Source: UBA1205 sp045598105 (GTDB taxonomy: Bacteria > Bacteroidota > Bacteroidia > Bacteroidales > WCHB1-69). From it: a stretch of DNA of 11,631 nt. Shown here in pieces: positions 9,201 to 11,631 of this stretch (its first letter is position 1; each line of letters begins with the position of its first letter). The position numbers and the translations under genes were made by a program. Below the pieces are notes generated by a model. It had not been told where the DNA came from, did no database searches, and saw only the letters and a program-made list of their open reading frames with translations. Location: the NCBI GenBank assembly GCA_045598105.1, contig JAZLLK010000025.1:1-11631 (forward strand), given 5' to 3'.

Positions 9201-10920
9201 TGGTAAGCTGACGCTCAAAATCCCAAGGAATGGGGTTGCTGCCTCCTACCCAGTGATAGGGCGTTTGGAGTACGCCGTTTACCGACCAGTTTACAAGCAG
9301 TGTGTCAATATCATATTCACCGAGGTTTTTAACGGTGATTTGTACCTGATTGGCGGTGTTGCCCTGTACGGTGGCTTGGGTGGGGTTGTCTATGGAAACC
9401 AAAGCCACTGATGTGTCACTGAAACCTTCGCCTACAATGTAGAAGCGGGTAACAGGACGACTGTATGTTCTGGTAATGCTACCTGAGGTAAGGCCTCCGT
9501 CAGAGTAGGAGTACATGGTTTTATAGGTGGAACCCGAACTGGTATATCTCCATGTGTTAGAGCCGGAGTAGGTACCATCCATGTTAATCCAATATATCAT
9601 TAAGTGTTTTCCTGCAGGCACCATGAATGGCTTGTTTAAAGTAATGTTAAGTGCCTTATTGGTAGGTATGGAACCCGGGAATGAACCTGTCCACACTAAT
9701 GTGGCTCCATCGTTAGCCGGGTCTACATAGGCTGCAGTATTGAATACGGTATCCGATACTACTTTCATATACAATGATTGATTGGGTAATACGGTAGTAC
9801 GGGTGTATGTGTAGGGATAAAATGCAATATCGGTAATACTGCCACTGCCTGCCGGAAGTTCATTGGCGGTATATATCACTCTTGACCATCCGTAGTTATA
9901 AGTGGTATAAAATGGTACGTAACTTGTTGTTGTAGTAGATGTAGTATCACCTATATAGTGTATGCCGGCAAATCCGCCGCCTGCATAACGCGTTACCACA
10001 TAACCTGAAGTAACGGAAGCATTGTTGCCGGCAGTATCTCTGCCTGTAATAGAGTAGGCTACGCTGGTATTTCTTACTACCTGAGGAATGTCGGCCTGCC
10101 ATAATGAGTCACCCTGATAGGCGGTCATTAGTACAGAGTCAGTATGAGTAACATTGTTCAGTGAAGTGGAGTATACCAAATAAGGGGCAACTATGGGTGC
10201 CGATGTTCTGGTGGCCACTTTAGCTTGAATGGTGTAAGGACCGGTAGCATATACCGTGTCAGATGCACCAGAAATAATTTGTACAACAGGATTACGCATT
10301 TCGGTGTTGGAAGCCAATACCTGAAAATTGTCAATAATCCATCCGTAGGATACATTAGAACCTACAGTAGTACCTTTTTTTATTACAAAACGAAATTGTG
10401 CACGGTCAAGGGCTACCTGGTTTGACATGTCAAATATTTCGCCTCTCCACCATGAGGCATTGGGCATGGCAAGGCTGTCATCGGCTTGCCAAATGCCGTA
10501 ACTGGAAGCATTGAACCCGTTAAGAGCAAAATTGGTGGCTGCCCCCATGTAAGATACACCGGGAAGTGGTTTCCATGCACCTTGTGAACCCACAAGGTCC
10601 AATCGGTATTCCACCCTTACTTCATCGCTGGGTGATACCTTACAAATGTGGTCAAATCGCAATTGCACAAAATTGTAATTGCTGAAATCGTAAACAGGGG
10701 AGGTGAGTATTATAGAGTCACCTATCATATTAGGCACTCCGCCATATATCACCTTAGAACTGCCTACTGTAGCATCTATCCAGTGATACCATGCAGTACC
10801 CGGCGTGGATGTGAAGGTATGGCTGCCCCCATTGAAATTTTCGCTTCCGATAGTAACTATCTGAGCGTTCGCTATATGTAGCAAAAGAATACTACATAAG
10901 AGCATGAAAAATTTCTTCAT
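1..10920 (-). CDS. Giant secreted multi-domain beta-helix/CARDB repeat protein, probable T9SS cargo (C-terminus outside window)
   Basis: The frame is open for 3640 codons from ATG at 10918-10920 to the left edge. An in-frame TAG at 10942-10944 lies 21 nt upstream with no start codon between, so this ATG is the natural start. Domain order by residue: signal peptide 1-19, MAM/jelly-roll-like 21-204, Ig-like about 210-314, T9SS-associated beta-sandwich about 319-496, five CARDB plus beta-helix units 501-3263, a sixth CARDB-like domain to about 3385, a second MAM-like domain 3386-3547, and the start of another Ig-like domain. The protein is rich in Tyr, Asn, Thr, Ser and Gly and poor in charged residues, as expected for extracellular fibres. 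No catalytic motif was recognised. Role (inference): surface adhesin or structural fibre exported by Sec and then T9SS. The sorting domain should lie beyond base 1. It is probably transcribed alone, because a strong terminator separates it from the upstream gene. Domain names rest on motif recognition by eye. I found no frameshift. Confidence 0.93.
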   Translation of the reverse strand, partial: MKKFFMLLCSILLLHIANAQIVTIGSENFNGGSHTFTSTPGTAWYHWIDATVGSSKVIYGGVPNMIGDSIILTSPVYDFSNYNFVQLRFDHICKVSPSDEVRVEYRLDLVGSQGAWKPLPGVSYMGAATNFALNGFNASSYGIWQADDSLAMPNASWWRGEIFDMSNQVALDRAQFRFVIKKGTTVGSNVSYGWIIDNFQVLASNTEMRNPVVQIISGASDTVYATGPYTIQAKVATRTSAPIVAPYLVYSTSLNNVTHTDSVLMTAYQGDSLWQADIPQVVRNTSVAYSITGRDTAGNNASVTSGYVVTRYAGGGFAGIHYIGDTTSTTTTSYVPFYTTYNYGWSRVIYTANELPAGSGSITDIAFYPYTYTRTTVLPNQSLYMKVVSDTVFNTAAYVDPANDGATLVWTGSFPGSIPTNKALNITLNKPFMVPAGKHLMIYWINMDGTYSGSNTWRYTSSGSTYKTMYSYSDGGLTSGSITRTYSRPVTRFYIVGEGFSDTSVALVSIDNPTQATVQGNTANQVQITVKNLGEYDIDTLLVNWSVNGVLQTPYHWVGGSNPIPWDFERQLTIGSFVPSVNAYDTLCVWVSMANDTVTKDDTLSVILYGCAAPLAGTYVIGPGNRFTTLDEAIGISNLCGASADVEFVLPSGDTYTTMSIDTTLGDTTYTTHYVYEGKLSIDSLGFNYGPYTCTITSAAHNADSVVFYATGSNTLNNARNVVIKDITFRHKNNALFNTITLTGKNKNITIRDCKFEMPYSASSYAAIRKNNTTGDELDSLFVLNNTFRGGYYATYLYGTSAVPCTNITIDSNYVRNTYYYGFYNYYANTTYNYNTLVRDSALSTSNNYWYGIYTYYSKGNITNNRIIQTEYTQTKYVHGIYMYYHNRGANVNDLVANNEIITHVTSTYYPIYSGYTNTDFMFNSIHTVLHAASTAYGLYVVSDKMTNNAIKYNDISVTKAPGTSSVTTYPLYLSSMASYGYTLDVADNNLYGVDGKVGYAGAAYTDITKWMALLGDNNSTSIRPVYADSVNSNLWADYSNASTTILNSRVVTDIDGNIRTGLTAKGCYNGVTPKAYDAALVDFYMNPDGFYAGNNDSVYVVLFNGGTSALTSANIFWSINGVNQTHKSWSGNLGASQFDTIFMGRTTFIGGPNEFTAYIELPSTITDSVPANDTITFNTFICDNGGMKGTYTIGKTGADFTTFYEAYKQVKECGMSGDVILSFLPGTYKEVFDFTDFGPSYHHGHDLILTSSTGNPDDVTLQYVASPAINFSASEHVTINGFTIDVTSGTAYGVYFTGNCDNITISNNKILGNTTTTSSYGLVYKTSTGVATNITIKNNILDGDYYGIYFYGGTTNSYGSVVIDSNTITNQYYYAIYSYYNNATINANTVKSRASNNNTYWYAIYNYYNNVKITNNKVLQMTDGIIYPYGIYSNYANKNDVTSDSALIANNVVSIQTTGSYYGIYLGYFNGEALHNTVMVKGTTAGYGIYRTGTTYTDVCRIKNNIIYTTGSSSYPIYLSTAFSASTDDIDANCMKGVSYVGYSGGARSTISDWQNNVPTDHNSVSVTPSFLTDECFDLIDSTGLTVAALTAVPDDIEGYNRGTSTTMGAYHFYVKPNNAYPVEWANLDAAYAANTNVPLKVIIKNAGSATLTTLKINTEINGVAQPVYNWTGSLVTDDVDTVTIQNITITDGVYKIKLYTSMPNNMADPQPDNDTLYQTIMTCGSTLSGTYTIGAGEDYEDLELAFMAAKYCGINGQVTFAIKGTQYVTPNTFMTVEGTSNTNRIVITSAGSTKANIYALSSPVVVLKDVENLRFENLNISDGTKGVVVKFSGICRNITFDNCNLNGMPSSTSSNDRTVECYNSSSTANGSFNIVFNNNVINGGYYNMYLYYTMGASGSMTRTNGWEITNNTFTNAYYYGIYSYYYSYYRKINNNTVKSRSSSGAYYGLYMYYYNSIEEMLKNRINITATSTAYGIANYYYNNYSYGYTQPALVANNEIIIKSTGSSTVYGYYNYYSLINFYNNSIYCNANYCYGAYLYNSSTSYAVNFSNNNIVISPYSSASSMYPLYIGSTTYAASTYGIRDYNNYYNTNGSTTVASLGGTATTLTGLKAYQDAHSVSVNPGISNPLSILSQGSNLTTLQCPKQTSVPTDITGAIRSNTTYMGAYENAVKPLDAGLIRLELASKEAGISSNPVLIVENVGMNNINSIAYIVNYNGITSTGTINQTLTFLKEYAVELPTFTTDTGVNNITIYITAVNGAGLDSNQTNDTLSLTFTDCAKLHGIYTIGNGAGADFTDIADFKAKIEDCGVDGNIELQYLSGTYAALNVTADVTNAMEGYNLTIGSAAEDSSAVIFTTSGVVLTLNGQSNLTIKNVTLYSTGGRTVDITNSISDVTFTHCAIKSNPTTTSSTYACIYKASSTGIAENLVINNCLIDGGYYGVYLYGVGTSSYNTCSIDSCSITNQYYYGVYSYYTHCDFRHNEVLSRTSSTSTYWYGKYSYYGNGDIIGNRMIQRSTAISYPYMLYHYYHGYYNNTDNKQYLIANNEVDFYSTGSYYGIYFGGSVVSIVNNSVRMTGTGSAYGIYIADNSYNRINVYNNIVDMNAGHPFYISGTSYLSAVKSDYNNFIGAEFAYAGSTYSSQSMWITDTHLDSHSVSIRPEYANTGTLETSNYASFFCPAFSNVTTDIVGNARMNRTIMGAYTPELKNFDLAINGIEYPNGVNIGVTNNVTLNIINLGSTPITGANIAWTANGVAQTPYTWTAPVALDAFENASINIGSFIAPNTAGFSNIKVWFTTVNNTTDDETANDTIEDQQYVCNGPLAGNYSVGSANADFATIDEAIAALNACGVDSSVVMNIASGTYSPLNLNFEITGASTANTVTFTSASGNASNVKFVGSSALVLSGNIKHVILKNMTFDASATTADAVVMSGQITNVEINGCEILANPSTTATSSAAIRYANSSNATTTLTNVRILNNHINGGYYGLYMYYTAGSGANMLSNNSVRIDGNTIENYYYYGLYSYYYNHYTSVSHNIFRSRVGSQICYNMYFYYYNTADTIDGNSIEIRNTSTGYGMYMYYYFGYPSYSKHTPYVVNNEVRKLDGAGTTYGIYCYYYAQANYFNNTVALNGTGTKYGFYFTTGSSSYYVTAKNNIFYTGAAGTGYPLYISSATYATSTYIDLDYNDYYSAGANIGYTGTAQTTLTGLRAATGQDVHSMNVNPAFADSSINCALSDYTSFLVSNIGNVKTDINGNDRANLTAMGAHSPVLHDGKDVELVEIIGFPETGEFCTPNFTDIDIVLNGCGLEATNFAVDTLTVHVGITGAIYADTTFTICNDSLPIFTKKTFSVFSNLNITPAGTYMVEAWIACNADTIHTNDSISFNYIANKVSLPLDEDFANGLPFTMRIADNNTDDGWEVVYDSLNGVLPATGNAMITFDGSRGAMTRVFTRQLDFTGTSQPVLEFWYYHDTAATAGNNDYTDVRLTFDGGVTFTTLFSVRKNNGNDMGWTQYSYPLDSFVNYNCVILVFEAMRMSLPIYDGAQYIDRIKLTSNQDLAVGGIQTSELTACDYTGKELQVVLSSLTGQAIDFSKYPTTLNVTVSGAATANYNMALNSGIVPALDNDTIVVDNNFDFLPGTYTVKA
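280..765 (-). other. Second MAM/jelly-roll-like domain
   Basis: Residues 3386-3547. It begins VSLPLDEDFANGLPF, followed by DDGWEVVYDS, AMITFDGSRGAMTRVFTRQLDFT, PVLEFWYYHDT, YTDVRLTFDGGVTFTTLF, WTQYSYPLDSF, VILVFEAMR and YIDRIKLT. The order of 'L-D-F-T...P-x-L-x-F-W-Y', 'D-x-R-L-x-x-D-G-G' and a closing 'Y-I-D-x-I-K-L' is characteristic of MAM-like or cleaved-adhesin-like sandwiches in Bacteroidota secreted proteins. Such domains occur in adhesins and proteases and commonly bind ligands; the ligand here is unknown. Confidence 0.7.
766..1122 (-). other. Sixth CARDB-like Ig domain, without a following beta-helix
   Basis: Residues about 3267-3385. It has the pattern VELVEIIGFPETGEFC, FTDIDIVLNGCG, FAVDTLTVHVGITG, ITPAGTYMVEAWIACNADTIHTNDSISFNYIAN. 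The ending 'G-Y-V-x-A-W...D...NDSI' matches the end of the CARDB-like part of the five units (NDT + strand). There is no Cys-GTYTIG junction afterwards; instead a MAM-like domain follows. It ends the repeat array. It is more divergent from the other five than they are from each other. Confidence 0.55.
1132..2811 (-). repeat. Unit 5 of 5: CARDB-like domain plus Tyr-rich right-handed beta-helix
   Basis: Residues 2704-3263 (560 aa). The CARDB-like part has LNIINLGSTPITGANIAWTA, NGVAQTPYTWTA and TANDTIEDQQYVC. The junction is AGNYSVGSANADFATIDEA, with Cys2819 and Cys2849. The helix core has IKHVILKNMTFDAS and ITNVEINGCEIL. The Tyr-rich stack at 1420-1980 reads GGYYGLYMYY, NYYYYGLYSYYYNHY, CYNMYFYYY, GYGMYMYYYFGY, YGIYCYYY, KYGFYF, YPLYISS. 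Coil 3 has FRSR. The unit closes with HSMNVNPAF, DINGNDR and MGAH, where Tyr is replaced by His. It is the last helix in the array and is followed directly by a sixth CARDB-like domain without a helix. Confidence 0.83.
2812..4413 (-). repeat. Unit 4 of 5: CARDB-like domain plus Tyr-rich right-handed beta-helix
   Basis: Residues 2170-2703 (534 aa, the shortest). The CARDB-like part is the least typical: the usual NGVxQTxxxW phrase is reduced to VNYNGITSTGTINQTL, but LIVENVG and TNDTLSLTFTDC remain. The junction is HGIYTIGNGAGADFTDI, with Cys2280 and Cys2310. The helix core has SNLTIKNVTLYS and ISDVTFTHCAIKS. The Tyr-rich stack at 3085-3612 reads GGYYGVYLYG, QYYYGVYSYY, YWYGKYSYY, YPYMLYHYYHGYY, YYGIYFGG, AYGIYIAD, HPFYISG. 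Coil 3 has VLSR. The unit closes with HSVSIRPEYA, DIVGNAR and MGAYTP. Several Cys fall in or next to coils 1-2 (INNCL, NTCSIDSCSI, HCDF), more than in the other units. Confidence 0.82.
4414..6084 (-). repeat. Unit 3 of 5: CARDB-like domain plus Tyr-rich right-handed beta-helix
   Basis: Residues 1613-2169 (557 aa). The CARDB-like part has VIIKNAGSATLTTLKINTEI, NGVAQPVYNWTGSL and PDNDTLYQTIMTC. The junction is SGTYTIGAGEDYEDLELA, with Cys1725 and Cys1754. The helix core includes VENLRFENLNISDG and ICRNITFDNCNLNG. The Tyr-rich stack at 4702-5268 is the densest in the protein: GGYYNMYLYY, AYYYGIYSYYYSYY, AYYGLYMYYY, AYGIANYYYNNYSYGY, VYGYYNYY, CYGAYLY, YPLYIGS. Measured between successive Tyr motifs, coils are about 24-36 residues apart, so some carry loop insertions. 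Coil 3 has VKSR. The unit closes with HSVSVNPGI, DITGAIR and MGAYEN. Confidence 0.83.
6085..7713 (-). repeat. Unit 2 of 5: CARDB-like domain plus Tyr-rich right-handed beta-helix
   Basis: Residues 1070-1612 (543 aa). The CARDB-like part has NGGTSALTSANIFWSINGVNQTHKSWSG and ends in ANDTITFNTFIC. The junction is KGTYTIGKTGADFTTFYEA, with Cys1183 and Cys1214 as the conserved pair. The helix carries the Tyr-rich stack at 6361-6894: GDYYGIYFYG, QYYYAIYSYY, YWYAIYNYY, YPYGIYSNY, YYGIYLGY, YGIY, YPIYLS. In the second and third Tyr coils Gly is replaced by Ala. Coil 3 keeps the VKSR turn. The unit closes with NSVSVTPSF, then DIEGYNR and MGAYHF. Confidence 0.82.
7714..9420 (-). repeat. Unit 1 of 5: CARDB-like domain plus Tyr-rich right-handed beta-helix
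   Basis: Residues 501-1069 (569 aa, the longest unit). The CARDB-like part (501-611) has the markers VKNLG, NWSVNGVLQTPYHWVGG and a final DDTLSV. The junction CAAPLAGTYVIG follows, with Cys611 and Cys640 framing the first helix strand. The helix (617-1069) has an extra Thr/Tyr-rich stretch of about 25-30 residues near its start (around TTMSIDTTLGDTTYTTHY), which explains the greater length. The Tyr-rich stack lies at 7993-8553: GGYYATYLYG, YYYGFYNYY, YWYGIYTYY, HGIYMYY, YYPIYSGY, AYGLY, YPLYLSS. The closing motif is DIDGNIR with KGCY where the other units have MGAY or MGAH, so it is the most divergent end. The fold call rests on Asn-ladder coils (ITxNxI) typical of PbH1 repeats. Confidence 0.8.
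9433..9966 (-). other. T9SS-associated beta-sandwich (IGxxTST...YPFYT...SRVIYTANEL type)
   Basis: Residues about 319-496. The segment starts HYIGDTTSTTTTSYVPFYT, then WSRVIYTANELPAG and ITDIAFYP, and later MVPAGKHLMIYW and RPVTRFYIVG. I recognise this as a domain common in Bacteroidota T9SS cargo, where it reads roughly 'GTGTxTxxxPFxxxYxxSxxQxIYTAxEL...G.I..IAF'. Its function is not established. It separates the N-terminal binding-type domains from the five-unit array. Aromatic and Thr/Ser content is high, as in the rest of the protein. Confidence 0.55.
9979..10293 (-). other. Ig-like beta-sandwich domain
   Basis: Residues about 210-314. Alternating strands run from PVVQIISGASDTVY through YTIQAKVAT and APYLVYS to VAYSITGRDTAGNNASV. 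The ending YSITGRDTAGN resembles Ig/fibronectin-type modules that follow MAM-like domains in secreted Bacteroidota proteins, where the phrase often reads Y-x-I-x-A-x-D-x-A-G-N. Probably a spacer. The exact family is not resolved. Confidence 0.5.
10309..10860 (-). other. N-terminal MAM/jelly-roll-like domain
   Basis: Residues 21-204. It opens with ENFNGG, followed by an aromatic WYHW segment, the strand pattern LTSPVYDFS...VQLRFDH, then VEYRLD...WKPLP, WWRGEIFDMS, and the closing FRFVI...GWIIDNFQVLAS. The order LTSP-D-F-S, then LRFDH, then VEY, then WIIDNF is typical of MAM/concanavalin-like beta-sandwiches in Bacteroidota secreted proteins. These usually bind ligands or act as structural caps. 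The family call is by eye and the ligand is unknown. A second copy lies beyond the repeat array at 280-765. Confidence 0.65.
10861..10920 (-). other. Sec signal peptide of the giant protein
   Basis: The first 20 residues have the usual tripartite form: a basic start (MKK), a hydrophobic core (FFMLLCSILLLHI) and the cleavage box ANA|Q, predicting cleavage after residue 19. The only Cys, residue 9, sits inside the hydrophobic core without a lipobox, so a lipoprotein is unlikely. This fits T9SS cargo, which first crosses the inner membrane by Sec. Confidence 0.9.
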
Positions 10921-10990
10921 AACTAATTTTTTAAATTTTGCCTACTCACTTGCGGGCTTTTCGGCATACTCCGCATAATATTTCAAAACA

Positions 10991-11023
10991 CAAAAATAAT
11001 CATTTTTTTTATGCCGATATAAA
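10991..11023 (-). promoter_or_regulatory. Candidate Bacteroidota-type promoter of the giant gene
   Basis: On the minus strand, TATTTTTG (10991-10998) matches the Bacteroidota -7 consensus TAnnTTTG. TTTA at 11020-11023, 21 nt upstream, differs by one base from the -33 TTTG box. Transcription would start near 10984, giving a leader of roughly 60-65 nt. The leader just before the ATG is A/T-rich (AAATTTAAAAAATTAGTT) and has no Shine-Dalgarno site, which is common in this phylum. A second TATTTTTG lies at 11260-11267 but has no recognisable -33 box. Such boxes are frequent by chance in AT-rich DNA. Confidence 0.4.
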
Positions 11024-11052
11024 TGTTACTAACATATTCTTGTTTATTAACA
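11023..11052. promoter_or_regulatory. Two tandem palindromes upstream of the candidate promoter (possible operator)
   Basis: ATGTTA-C-TAACAT at 11023-11035 is a perfect inverted repeat with 6-base arms around one base. TGTTTATTAACA at 11041-11052 is the same type of site with one mismatched pair. Their centres are about 17-18 bp apart, near -45 and -62 relative to the inferred start. This arrangement could be an activator or repressor site. No regulator family is assigned. Confidence 0.3.
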
Positions 11053-11436
11053 TGTTTGTGTGTGTGTAAGTGTGTGTATAATAAGTGTTTATGAGTGTTG
11101 AAAAAAAATATTAACAATGTAAACAAGCCGAATGTTTGCGTGCATATGAATAATGAATAAACATGGTAAATGGTTGAAATGTAGGTAAAAACAAAACAAA
11201 TATCGAATGCTTCGCCCAAGCGGATATTCGCTTATAAAAGAGGAAAATAAAGCAGAAAGCAAAAATAAAATGTCCATTTTTTCACCATTTAGTTTATTAT
11301 GTCGGGAAAAATATATAGAATGCTGTAATGTAAGTGTTTATGGTGTTTTGTGATGGGAAAACCGCAATGTGCCACGAGCAAAATGTATTTATCGGTTGAG
11401 TGAAAAATATAGTAATACGGCATGCCTCGCCACTAC

Positions 11437-11488
11437 AATAATGTATAAAAAAAGGGAACCGTAAGGTTCCCTTTTTTTATACATTATT
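11437..11488 (-). terminator. Strong bidirectional rho-independent terminator of the upstream gene
   Basis: A perfect 24-bp inverted repeat (arms 11437-11460 and 11465-11488) around a 4-base loop. Read on the minus strand it is A7-GGGAACC-TTAC-GGTTCCC-T7, a GC-rich 7-bp stem core followed by a T-run, with the A/T tracts also pairing. It begins 12 bases after the stop codon at 11501-11503, the usual place. Because it is symmetrical it would also stop transcription on the plus strand. It separates the upstream gene from the giant gene, arguing for independent promoters. Confidence 0.93.
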
Positions 11489-11500
11489 ACCAAACAGTGT

Positions 11501-11631
11501 TTATTTCTTAATAACCATTTTCTTCATAAGGCGTTGGCCTTGGAAGTCCATGGTGTAGAAGTAAACGCCGGCTGCAAGGTTTTCGGTATTGAATTCAATA
11601 CTGTTTTTGCCTGCAAGGGCTTCAACTGTTT
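11501..11631 (-). CDS. C-terminal end of a T9SS-secreted protein (type A sorting domain), 5' part outside window
   Basis: The last 43 codons before TAA at 11501-11503 read TVEALAGKNSIEFN, then TENLAAGVYFYTM, then QGQRLMKKMVIKK. This is the end of a T9SS type A C-terminal sorting domain: a strand ending in 'I-x-F-N/D', the signature 'L-x-x-G-V-Y-F/I-Y', and a final 'K-x-V/I-x-K'. In known systems the domain directs proteins across the outer membrane and is removed during surface attachment or release. What the rest of the protein does cannot be told from this fragment. Its stop is followed at once by a strong terminator, so it ends its transcription unit. It shows that the host has T9SS and suggests a local cluster of secreted proteins. 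Confidence 0.95.
   Translation of the reverse strand, partial: TVEALAGKNSIEFNTENLAAGVYFYTMDFQGQRLMKKMVIKK

Larger units (their letters stand above)
10921..11436. other. AT-rich intergenic region, non-coding apart from regulatory candidates
   Basis: About 516 bases between the giant gene's start and the terminator of the upstream gene. I find no convincing gene: short open frames here overlap the promoter candidate, lack a recognisable family and read as low-complexity Phe/His/Tyr/Ile runs. The region holds the candidate promoter and palindromes, a TG-rich tract at 11057-11077, a 12-nt direct repeat (TAAGTGTTTATG at 11082-11093 and 11331-11342), a second -7-like box at 11260-11267, and a GGCATGCC palindrome at 11419-11426. 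A 5-bp inverted repeat, TGCGG/CCGCA (10951-10955 and 10971-10975), lies in the presumed leader and may form a weak hairpin. Confidence 0.7.

Noticed and set aside
10861..10920. Lipoprotein signal peptide because of Cys at residue 9.
   Set aside because: The residues before it (FMLL) do not form a lipobox, and a normal ANA|Q cleavage site follows ten residues later.
1..10920. A pseudogene or frameshift in such a long repetitive frame.
   Set aside because: Codons stay in one phase from 10920 to base 1, and module motifs appear in the expected order throughout.
10983..11277. Two overlapping minus-strand open frames of 78 and 62 codons in the intergenic region.
   Set aside because: They are AT-rich with Phe/His/Tyr/Ile runs, no family and no promoter or start context; one ends inside the promoter candidate. 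They are likely chance frames.

Overview
The window is almost entirely one giant reading frame on the minus strand. It starts at 10920 and runs off the left edge without a stop: 3640 codons are visible and the protein continues. The organism is most likely a member of the Bacteroidota. Three things support this: the neighbouring gene ends in a type IX secretion system (T9SS) type A sorting domain, the giant gene is built from surface-protein modules typical of that phylum, and its start has an A/T-rich leader without a Shine-Dalgarno site plus a TAnnTTTG-like -7 box. The genetic code is standard.

Layout in the direction of transcription (right to left). 11631-11501: the last 43 codons of an upstream gene, carrying a T9SS C-terminal sorting signal. 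11488-11437: a perfect 24-bp hairpin with A7/T7 flanks, a bidirectional intrinsic terminator. 11436-10921: an AT-rich non-coding region with a candidate promoter, two TGTTA/TAACA-type palindromes, a 12-nt direct repeat and a TG-rich tract. 10920-1: the giant gene.

The giant protein begins with a Sec signal peptide. Next come a MAM/jelly-roll-like domain, an Ig-like domain and a T9SS-associated beta-sandwich. Then there are five tandem copies of a composite unit of about 534-569 residues. Each unit has a CARDB-like Ig domain, a Cys-GTYTIG junction, a right-handed parallel beta-helix with a Tyr-rich stack of coils (YYGIYxYY), an HSVSVxPxF-type segment and a closing DIxGNxR...MGAY motif. After unit 5 come a sixth CARDB-like domain, a second MAM/jelly-roll-like domain and the start of another Ig-like domain, cut by the window edge. 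A C-terminal T9SS sorting domain is expected beyond the edge but not seen.

No enzyme active site was recognised. The best reading is a giant secreted or surface-anchored structural/adhesive protein, next to a second T9SS cargo gene with its own terminator. I see no multi-gene defence, mobile or biosynthetic system. The unusual content is the architecture of the giant protein: the order of Tyr-rich coils, a Cys pair and the closing motif are kept in all five units although their DNA has diverged.
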